Source: Lacrimispora sphenoides | GTDB lineage: Bacteria > Bacillota > Clostridia > Lachnospirales > Lachnospiraceae | Direction of reading: 5' to 3' | Assembly: GCF_900105215.1 (NCBI RefSeq) | Contig: NZ_FOIP01000001.1 | Location: 2,378,001-2,442,000, forward strand | Length of the DNA: 64,000 nt | Shown: in pieces, positions 57,964 through 64,000 of the stretch | Numbering within the stretch: the first letter of the stretch is position 1 | Layout of the letters: every line of letters starts with the position of its first letter | Notes under the pieces: model-generated | Database searches by the model: none | Seen by the model: only the letters and a program-made list of their open reading frames with translations | Told to the model about the DNA's origin: nothing | Translations under genes and position numbers: made by a program

Positions 57964-59589
57964 ATGGTCAAATCAATGTTTGCCGGTGTGGCAGGTCTCA
58001 GAACTCACCAGGCCAAAATGGATGTTATCGGTAATAATATAGCTAACGTAAATACATGGGGATTTAAGGCGGGTAGCATGTCATTTAAAGACACTATGTA
58101 CCAGAATACTTCATCTGGTTCAAAAGGCAGCACAGCTGCCGGCGGCTATGGCGGCACCAATGCCAATCAGGTAGGATATGGCGTGACTACTGGAGTCATT
58201 TCCTATGATTTTTCTATGGGAAGCCCTTCACCTTCTCCCAGAGGCCTTGACTGCTATATTGACGGTACAGGGTTTTATATTGTAGGTCCTATGGTTGGGG
58301 ACGGAGGGGGATTTACCCTGGAGGAATCAGATGTCATTGCCTCCAAAGGCCTGTTTCTTTCTAGAGTAGGACAATTTACAGTGGATAATCAGGGATATCT
58401 GGTTGATGATTCTGGAAATTATGTATATGGATTTTCAAATACTAGCAGCGATTATTCAGGCAGCGATAGTTTTGATACCACATCATTAAAACCGCTGAGG
58501 GTTCCTATGGAATCAGATATGGCTGCGATAGGTAATAAGACTGCAGCGGAAAGGGTAAATGATGCCAGAAAGGCACTGGAGGAAGCAAGGGCAAATTTAA
58601 GCAATCTGAATTTGGATCTGGGAAAAGCAAGAGAAGAGTATATTGCAGCAGATAAGGCGTATACGTCTGAGGCTGCAGATAATAAGCAGAATATAAAAGG
58701 TTTAACGACTGCTCGTGACGATGCAAAGAAAGCAATGGAAAAGGCATACGCCGATTGGATTGATGGTAAAAATGATACGACCAAGGAACCAGGCCTAAAA
58801 TTGGATTATGATACGGCAAGAAAGACTTATGAGAAGGCGGTATTTGATCTGACTATAGCCCAGGCGAACCTTCGCGCGCCAAAAGCGCTGGATACTGCAA
58901 AGGGTGCTATTAAGAAACCAGAGGACATCTGGACTGATTATGCAAATGCTCTTGATGATTATAATGCCCCTGCCCCTGCTGGCGGAACACAAGCACTGAA
59001 GGATAAATTGGATGAGACCAGGAAAGCTCTGGATGATCTTCAAGCGGCTTTAAGCAAAATCGAACCTGATTCTCTGGAAGGCAAACGGGACTCCGCTAAC
59101 CAGGCCGCAAAAAAGGCTGAAGCCATGGTGACAGCAGCCGAAAATGCGGTGACAAAAGCAGAAAATAATCTGGTAGCAGCTCAGAAAGATTCTACGAGCA
59201 CAGAAGTGGGCAATGCCGGTGCAGGCGAAGGGCTTGCCAAACTGACAAACTATACAGTTCAGCAAGATGGTACCTTAACCGCTAGTACCGAGTTCGGCGC
59301 TACAGTCATCATCGGTAAAATTGCATTAGCTGGTGTTCAGAATGTCAACGGTCTGGAAAAGACCACGGGCTATTATTATGTCCCAGGCGGTAATGCTGGT
59401 AACATAAGCATTTATGAAGCCGGAGGCACTCAAGGCCGAATCATGTCAAATTATCTGGAAATGGCAAAGGTGGATCTTGCGACAGAGATGACAGATATGA
59501 TCACTACGCAGAGAGGATTCCAAGCTAACTCAAAGATCATTACAGTTACAGATCAGATGCTGGAAGAACTGGTTAACATTAAGCGGTAA
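57964..59589 (+). CDS. flgE: Flagellar hook protein FlgE with a large coiled-coil insertion
   Basis: A 541-residue FlgE. N-terminal D0/D1 (SMFAGVAGLRTHQAKMDVIG, NNIANVNTWGFKAGSMSFKD) and C-terminal D1/D0 (GRIMSNYLEMAKVDLATEMT, DMITTQRGFQANSKIITVTD) are normal. Between LKPLRVPME (about residue 180) and TNYTVQQDGTLTAST (about 425) lies an insertion of some 230 residues that is Ala/Lys/Glu-rich with heptad character (AERVNDARKALEEARANLSN, AQANLRAPKALDTAK, AAKKAEAMVTAAENAVTKA). B. subtilis FlgE is about 264 residues, so this is double. ATG 57964 follows AAAGGAG; an in-frame upstream extension to 57895 is not a likely start. It builds the universal-joint hook; the insertion would project from its surface. 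Confidence 0.9.
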   Translation: MVKSMFAGVAGLRTHQAKMDVIGNNIANVNTWGFKAGSMSFKDTMYQNTSSGSKGSTAAGGYGGTNANQVGYGVTTGVISYDFSMGSPSPSPRGLDCYIDGTGFYIVGPMVGDGGGFTLEESDVIASKGLFLSRVGQFTVDNQGYLVDDSGNYVYGFSNTSSDYSGSDSFDTTSLKPLRVPMESDMAAIGNKTAAERVNDARKALEEARANLSNLNLDLGKAREEYIAADKAYTSEAADNKQNIKGLTTARDDAKKAMEKAYADWIDGKNDTTKEPGLKLDYDTARKTYEKAVFDLTIAQANLRAPKALDTAKGAIKKPEDIWTDYANALDDYNAPAPAGGTQALKDKLDETRKALDDLQAALSKIEPDSLEGKRDSANQAAKKAEAMVTAAENAVTKAENNLVAAQKDSTSTEVGNAGAGEGLAKLTNYTVQQDGTLTASTEFGATVIIGKIALAGVQNVNGLEKTTGYYYVPGGNAGNISIYEAGGTQGRIMSNYLEMAKVDLATEMTDMITTQRGFQANSKIITVTDQMLEELVNIKR

Positions 59590-59607
59590 TAAGCTTATGT
59601 AGATTCA

Positions 59608-59631
59608 GGGAGGCGGTAACTGCCGCTTCCC
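59608..59631 (+). other. Hairpin between flgE and flbD
   Basis: Nine-pair stem GGGAGGCGG / CCGCTTCCC (one G-U) with loop TAACTG; no T-run, so an operon-internal hairpin, possibly affecting stability of the very abundant flgE message. Confidence 0.5.
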
Positions 59632-59651
59632 TTAATGAGAGGAGTTGAGCC

Positions 59652-59855
59652 ATGATTCGTCTTACAAGACTGAATGATGAGGAATTTATAATCAATTGCA
59701 GTCAGATTGAGCGGGTTGAAACGATACCGGAGTCCAATATAATAATGGTTAATGGGAAGCATTATGTAGTAAAAGAAAGTGTTGATGAGATCCTTGACCG
59801 GGTGATTGAATACCATGCTCAAATATATGCGCGTGCGCAGAAAAAGAACGTTTAA
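59652..59855 (+). CDS. flbD: FlbD family flagellar protein
   Basis: A 67-residue protein (MIRLTRLNDEEFIINCSQIE, TIPESNIIMVNGKHYVVKES) of the small FlbD family, always next to motA in Firmicutes. Function not established. ATG 59652 after GAGAGGAG. Confidence 0.88.
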   Translation: MIRLTRLNDEEFIINCSQIERVETIPESNIIMVNGKHYVVKESVDEILDRVIEYHAQIYARAQKKNV

Positions 59856-59888
59856 TCCAGGTACTGCCTGGAATATAGGAGGTTACTT

Positions 59889-60698
59889 ATGGATGTATCA
59901 TTGATCGTTGGCTGGGTGCTGGGAATCGTATTGATTATCTACGGAATCGGCGCAGATAAGCTGGTGAATTTCTTGGATATGCCCAGTGTTATCATTGTTG
60001 TGGGAGGTACTGTGGCAGCATTGATAGCCAGCTTTCCATTTAAAACCCTGGCACAGATTCCAAAACACATCGGAATTATGATCAGCTCCAACCGGTACAA
60101 TTCGGAAGCCGTTATTCATACACTGGTGGATATGGCGAAAACGGCTAGAAAAAAAGGACTTTTGGTTCTGGAAGAGCAGGCTGCTACCATCAAGGATCCT
60201 TTTCTGAAACAAAGCGTGATGCTAATTGTAGATGCCATGGATGCAGAGAAGATCAGGGAGATGCTGGAAAGTGAAGTAGCAGCTATGATAGATCGTCACG
60301 AACAGGATGTCAGCATCTATGACAGGGGATCAGGAGTGGCCCCGGCCTTCGGAATGATTGGTACGCTGGTAGGATTGGTTAATATGTTAAAAAGCATGGA
60401 TATGTCTGGGAACGGATCAAACAGCCTTGGGGCTGATATGTCTGTGGCTTTGATCACCACTTTTTACGGCTGTATTCTGGCTCATCTGCTGTTCAATCCT
60501 ATGGGCAAGAAACTCCGTATCCGGAATGAAGAAGAAGTCTTATATAAGCAGATTATTATTGAAGGTGTTTTGTCCATTCAGGCGGGAGATAATCCCAAGT
60601 ACCTGGAGGAAAAGCTGTTATCTTACCTGTCTCAGAAGCAGCAGGGAAAAATCACAATGAAAAAGCCCGTTAATGAAGGAAGCGTAAATACTGACTAA
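59889..60698 (+). CDS. motA: Flagellar motor stator protein MotA
   Basis: A 269-residue MotA: transmembrane segments near the N-terminus (LIVGWVLGIVLIIYGIGA, VIIVVGGTVAALIAS), a cytoplasmic loop with the FliG-interacting charged residues (residues about 85-150, RKKGLLVLEEQ), and the C-terminal pair (VAPAFGMIGTLVGLVNML, SVALITTFYGCILAHLLF). Forms the proton or sodium channel with MotB. Normal length. Confidence 0.94.
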   Translation: MDVSLIVGWVLGIVLIIYGIGADKLVNFLDMPSVIIVVGGTVAALIASFPFKTLAQIPKHIGIMISSNRYNSEAVIHTLVDMAKTARKKGLLVLEEQAATIKDPFLKQSVMLIVDAMDAEKIREMLESEVAAMIDRHEQDVSIYDRGSGVAPAFGMIGTLVGLVNMLKSMDMSGNGSNSLGADMSVALITTFYGCILAHLLFNPMGKKLRIRNEEEVLYKQIIIEGVLSIQAGDNPKYLEEKLLSYLSQKQQGKITMKKPVNEGSVNTD

Positions 60699-60711
60699 TT
60701 AGATTGCGAAA

Positions 60712-60760
60712 GAGGAACGCCCAGGGGGGCATACCTTAATGCCAAAAGAACATGGGTAGG
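60712..60760 (+). repeat. Structured intergenic element, copy 3 (between motA and motB)
   Basis: Opens GAGGAACGCCC; inner stem GGCAT (60728-60732) / ATGCC (60739-60743), outer pairing GCCC (60719-60722) / GGGT (60754-60757, one G-U), linker AAAAGAACAT. It is nearly identical to copy 2 at 4401 and lies inside an operon, between motA and motB. Confidence 0.6.
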
Positions 60761-60782
60761 AAAGTGAAAAACAGGTGGTTGT

Positions 60783-61550
60783 ATGATTAAGAGAAATAAG
60801 CAGCCGGAGGAAACTGGAAGCTGGATGGATACATATGGAGACATGGTTACATTACTGCTGTGTTTTTTCGTTCTTCTGTATTCCATGTCCTCCATGGATC
60901 AGACCAAGTGGAAGAAACTGGTGCAGAGCTTTAATCCTAGTGCTCTGGAAAGCATAGAGTCCAATGTCAATGAAAGCGAAGGAGAATTCCGCGGAGACCA
61001 GACAAAAGAAGTGGTCTCGGATTTTGACGCATTATATACGGCTCTGAAAGAGATGGTTGAAGAGAGAGGAATGCAGGATTCTGTGGAAATTACCCGAGGA
61101 GACGGTTTCACTTTTATTTCATTCCGCGATAAAGTGTTTTTTGACGGAGACAGTTCTGTGCTTCGGCAGGAGGGCAAGGACATCCTTGAGCAGTTTGCTG
61201 TCGCAATGACGCAGGTGGATTCTTCCATAAAGGAAGTACAGGTTTTGGGACACACTTCCCAGGGAGACCCAAACAGGCCCAACAATGTCCGCAATGACAG
61301 GATGCTTGCTGCTCAGCGTTCCGCAGAGGTTGTAATCTTTCTTCAAAGCAGACATGCTGTTTCACCGGAAAAACTGGTGAGCGCCAGCTATGGTCAGTTC
61401 CGTCCCATTGCGCCTTTTGATACGGAAGATGGGAGGGCGCAGAACCGCCGCGTGGAAATATTGATAACCAAGAATGATACGGTAGAAAAATCCCTGGAAG
61501 AGTATTACAACCAGATATATCAGGATTATCAGAACGTGCCGGTTAATTAA
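60783..61550 (+). CDS. motB: Flagellar motor stator protein MotB
   Basis: A 255-residue MotB with the proton-channel aspartate D20 in WMDTYGDMVTLLLCFF, a plug/linker region, and the C-terminal OmpA-like peptidoglycan-binding domain (VQVLGHTSQGDPNRPNNVRN, DRMLAAQRSAEVVIFLQ). With MotA it anchors the stator to the cell wall. Start ATG 60783 after AGGTGG; copy 3 of the repeat lies just before it. The usual downstream gene fliL is not here; fliM follows directly. Confidence 0.94.
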   Translation: MIKRNKQPEETGSWMDTYGDMVTLLLCFFVLLYSMSSMDQTKWKKLVQSFNPSALESIESNVNESEGEFRGDQTKEVVSDFDALYTALKEMVEERGMQDSVEITRGDGFTFISFRDKVFFDGDSSVLRQEGKDILEQFAVAMTQVDSSIKEVQVLGHTSQGDPNRPNNVRNDRMLAAQRSAEVVIFLQSRHAVSPEKLVSASYGQFRPIAPFDTEDGRAQNRRVEILITKNDTVEKSLEEYYNQIYQDYQNVPVN

Positions 61551-61573
61551 AAAATGAAGCGGGAGTGAAACAA

Positions 61574-62593
61574 ATGGCTGAAGTATTATCCCAAAATCAA
61601 ATTGATGCACTGCTCAATTCCCTGCAGGGAACAAATGAGCTGAGCCAGGAGATTGAAAGAAACGAAGATGAAATAAAATATAGGAAATATGATTTTTACA
61701 GTCCTAAAAAATTTACAAAGGATAGGCTTAAAGTTTTAGGAAGCATATTCGACAATTTTTCCAGAATTGCGGGATCCCAGATAAACAGTCTGTTTAGGAC
61801 TTCCAGTGAACTATCAGTCGTTACGGTAGAGGAGCAGCGTTATTATGAATTCAGTAACGCCCTCAGCGATAATGATGTCCTTACCCTTGTCAATGTGTCT
61901 TTGCCGGATCATTCCAAGAATCCACCGCTTTTAATCAATGCAAGCATGCCATTAATGCTTAGCTTAATCGACCGCATGCTGGGGGGCTTGGGGAAGGAAA
62001 CCAGTGTTGGCTTGTCTTATTCCTATACGGAAATAGAGATGGCTTTATACCGCAGAGTGATCCAATATGTGATAGCGCCATTAAAGGATTCCTGGTCAAG
62101 TTATATTAATCTTAATTTTGAACTGGAGAGGTTGGAAGAAAACCCCAGCATGTTCCAGGAAATCGGTGTGGATGAAACTATAGTAATCGTCGTCATTGAT
62201 GTGGAAATGGAAGGATGCTCTGGGAGACTAAGTCTCTGTATCCCAGGAAATCTCCTGATAAACATATTCAGTATTATAGACAAGCGAAGAGCCAGTGCTA
62301 TGGGAGATGAAGAAAATAGTCAGGATACAAAACTTGAAATCCTAAACAACATCAGGGCCACTGACTTAATGGTTCGTGCTAAGGTAGGAGAGTCTGTCAT
62401 TACTCTGGATGATGTTTATAATCTTCATATAGGAGATGTTATCAACTTAGGTACACCTAAGGAATCCGACATTAAGCTGTATGTGGAAGACCAGCCATGG
62501 TTTAAGGGACAGCTAGGTGTTCACAAAAGGAATACAGCGGTTCGGATTGATGGTCTTGTAGAAGAAGGAAATTACCAGGCTGGTGAAAACTGA
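61574..62593 (+). CDS. fliM: Flagellar motor switch protein FliM
   Basis: A 339-residue C-ring protein. N-terminal CheY-P binding peptide LSQNQIDALLNSLQ, middle domain (RLKVLGSIFDNFSRIAGSQI) and the C-terminal SpoA/FliN-like domain (LEILNNIRATDLMVRAKVGESVI). The GTG at 61565 is in frame but GGGAG at 61561 gives eight-base spacing only to ATG 61574. Confidence 0.95.
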   Translation: MAEVLSQNQIDALLNSLQGTNELSQEIERNEDEIKYRKYDFYSPKKFTKDRLKVLGSIFDNFSRIAGSQINSLFRTSSELSVVTVEEQRYYEFSNALSDNDVLTLVNVSLPDHSKNPPLLINASMPLMLSLIDRMLGGLGKETSVGLSYSYTEIEMALYRRVIQYVIAPLKDSWSSYINLNFELERLEENPSMFQEIGVDETIVIVVIDVEMEGCSGRLSLCIPGNLLINIFSIIDKRRASAMGDEENSQDTKLEILNNIRATDLMVRAKVGESVITLDDVYNLHIGDVINLGTPKESDIKLYVEDQPWFKGQLGVHKRNTAVRIDGLVEEGNYQAGEN

Positions 62594-62641
62594 GTCAGGG
62601 ATTATATAAAGAATTAAGGATAATAAAGGAGATGCAAAAAA

Positions 62642-63001
62642 ATGGCTAAAATATTATTGGTAGATGATGCGGCATTTATGAGAATGATGATTAAGGATAC
62701 GTTATCTAAAAACGGATATACCGATTTATACGAGGCGTCTGACGGAGCTCAGGCTGTGCAGATGTTTTCTGAAATTACTCCGGATCTTGTAATTATGGAC
62801 ATAACAATGCCTAATATGGATGGATTGGAAGCTTTAAAATTGATAAAGTCAAAATCTCCAGATGCAGCGGTTGTAATGTGCTCTGCCATGGGACAGGAGA
62901 GCATGGTAATCGAAGCGATCAAATCAGGTGCTAAAGATTTTATTGTAAAGCCCTTTAAACCGGACAGAATTCTTAAAACTGTCACAGGCATTATTGGTTA
63001 G
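62642..63001 (+). CDS. cheY: Chemotaxis response regulator CheY
   Basis: A 119-residue single receiver domain: acidic residues D8 and D9 in LLVDDAAF, phosphoacceptor D53 in LVIMDITMPNMDG, the switch residue in VMCSAMGQ (S81), K103 in FIVKPF. It is 39-41 percent-like in style to CheY-type stand-alone receivers by eye, not measured. Phospho-CheY would bind FliM and be dephosphorylated by FliY/CheC, the gene after next. ATG 62642 follows AAAGGAG. Confidence 0.93.
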   Translation: MAKILLVDDAAFMRMMIKDTLSKNGYTDLYEASDGAQAVQMFSEITPDLVIMDITMPNMDGLEALKLIKSKSPDAAVVMCSAMGQESMVIEAIKSGAKDFIVKPFKPDRILKTVTGIIG

Positions 63002-63024
63002 TTTTACCGTAGAGGAGGGGTCAA

Positions 63025-63471
63025 ATGTCATTTTTAAGTTCCATGAACATTAGTGCGTCAGCAATGACCGCCCAGCGACTTCGACTGGATATTGCATCGG
63101 AGAACATTGCTAATATTGATACGACAAGGACGGAAGCAGGCGGGCCATACCAGAGAAAAATGGTGGTACTTGAATCCAGGAATGAAAATAACTTCCGAAG
63201 AATTATGATGAATGCAGCCGGCATAAGCAGGCAGCAGAGCACAGGTGGCGTCAAAGTTTCACAGATAGTGCAAGACACCAGTCCCTTTAAGTCCGTTTAC
63301 AATCCGGAACATCCAGATGCGGATGAAAATGGCTATGTGCAGATGCCTAATGTGGATTTGCTAAAAGAAACAGTAGACAGTATGTCTGCATACCGGTCCT
63401 ATGAGGCCAACATAACAGCATTTAATGCCATAAAGATGATGGCCTCCAAGGCATTGGAAATTGGAAAGTAA
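63025..63471 (+). CDS. flgC: Flagellar basal-body rod protein FlgC (displaced)
   Basis: A 148-residue FlgC: SFLSSMNISASAMTAQRLRLDIASENIANIDTT-type N-terminus (here SAMTAQRLRLDIASENIAN) and C-terminal NVDLLKETVDSMSAYRSYEANITAFNA-like block. It is a proximal rod protein, normally encoded between flgB and fliE. Here it stands between cheY and fliY, more than 13 kb downstream of flgB. It has its own ribosome site (GAGGAGGGG) and is intact. A relocation or a second, rearranged copy are the two explanations; no other flgC is in the window. Confidence 0.92.
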   Translation: MSFLSSMNISASAMTAQRLRLDIASENIANIDTTRTEAGGPYQRKMVVLESRNENNFRRIMMNAAGISRQQSTGGVKVSQIVQDTSPFKSVYNPEHPDADENGYVQMPNVDLLKETVDSMSAYRSYEANITAFNAIKMMASKALEIGK

Positions 63472-63520
63472 AGCGTGACTTGGCATAGAGGGCTAATGAG
63501 TATAAAGGGAGAAAAGTTGT

Positions 63521-64000
63521 ATGGATTCAAAGAATTTTAGCGCATTTGAAATTGATGCCATAGGTGAAATACTGAATATAAGCCTTGGTGCCTCGGCCAC
63601 TGCAGTATCTACCATGCTCAATGCCAGAGTTGATATTACCACGCCCGTGGTAAAGGTATTGTCAAAGGAAGAATTTGAAATTTCTAACTTAGAGCCGGCA
63701 GTAGGGGTGGAGATTACATATATTGCAGGACTTAGCGGAAGCAACATTATGCTTTTAAAGAGGCATGATGTAAAAGTGATTGTTGACATGCTCATGGGCA
63801 TGGAAACGCCGGAGGAAGAATTTGAATTAAATGATCTGAACATCAGCGCCATTTGTGAAGTTATGAATCAGATGATGGGGGCTTCTGCGACGGCACTGTC
63901 TGAGTTTTTAGGCAAGGTTGTTAATATTTCGACCCCCAGTTCTTTTGAGATCGGTGATGTAAATGATTTCAAAGAAAAATATTATGACAATGATGATTAC
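63521..64000 (+). CDS. fliY: Flagellar motor switch phosphatase FliY, N-terminal part (runs off window)
   Basis: The frame opens at ATG 63521 (AAAGGGAG upstream) and is still open at the end of the window after 160 codons. It shows two CheC-type phosphatase motifs: D-A-I-G-E-I-L-N (near residue 12) and S-A-I-C-E-V-M-N (near residue 112), each followed by the helical block with GASATA. FliY combines a CheC-like CheY-P phosphatase with a FliN-like C-terminal domain, which would lie beyond base 64000. CheC alone is the alternative, but position after fliM/cheY favours FliY. Confidence 0.88.
   Translation, partial: MDSKNFSAFEIDAIGEILNISLGASATAVSTMLNARVDITTPVVKVLSKEEFEISNLEPAVGVEITYIAGLSGSNIMLLKRHDVKVIVDMLMGMETPEEEFELNDLNISAICEVMNQMMGASATALSEFLGKVVNISTPSSFEIGDVNDFKEKYYDNDDY

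Noticed and set aside
59608-59631. Terminator after flgE
   Set aside because: Good stem but no T-run, and flbD-motA follow closely in the same operon.

Overview
The window reads as a chromosomal segment of a motile, anaerobic, spore-former-type Firmicute of the Lachnospiraceae (Clostridium cluster XIVa; a Lacrimispora/Clostridium saccharolyticum-like organism is my guess from gene style, not a proven assignment). Almost every gene lies on the + strand, ribosome binding sites are strong AGGAGG-type, and the flagellar genes follow the Clostridia pattern (FliY with CheC-like phosphatase motifs, FlbD, TIGR02530-type flagellar operon protein).

Layout. 1-6250: housekeeping block: 3' end of a RelA/SpoT (p)ppGpp synthetase, an MBL-fold hydrolase, hemZ, hisS and aspS. 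6455-10509: a secreted 5'-nucleotidase with an internal LysM, a GNAT acetyltransferase, a CDP-alcohol phosphatidyltransferase, a possible mobile-element scar and a DinB-like protein. 10622-17412: two tandem glycosyltransferases next to a very large collagen-like Gly-X-Y surface protein whose reading frame is broken at a run of five G. 17628-21748: decayed chemoreceptor gene, kduI and a two-component system. 21844-23356: a YjfB-like protein and flagellin, the latter with a structured leader that looks like a CsrA target. 23448-49355: a 26-kb glycan/flagellin-modification island (glycosyltransferases, sugar isomerase-like TIM barrels, TagD-like cytidylyltransferase fusions, TagF-like glycerophosphotransferases, methyltransferases, and a CapE-CapF-CapG set for UDP-N-acetyl-L-fucosamine). 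I see no membrane protein, flippase or polymerase in it, which favours cytoplasmic decoration of flagellin over capsule export. 49484-64000: a sigma-A-type promoter followed by the flagellar basal body/motor operon flgB-fliE-fliF-fliG-fliH-fliI-fliJ-fliK-flgD-TIGR02530-flgE-flbD-motA-motB-fliM-cheY-flgC-fliY (fliY runs off the window).

How it fits together. The flagellin gene, its putative decoration enzymes and the export/motor operon sit side by side. The island is modular: one Rossmann-like sugar-nucleotide-binding-type domain recurs in eight proteins fused to different partners, two different cytidylyltransferase fusions could make CDP-activated alditols, and two TagF-like proteins could transfer them. 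Most notable oddities: the fusion proteins of the island, the coiled-coil insertion in the hook protein FlgE, the displaced flgC and absent fliL, the frame-broken collagen gene, and a three-copy structured RNA-like element upstream of hemZ, aspS and motB.
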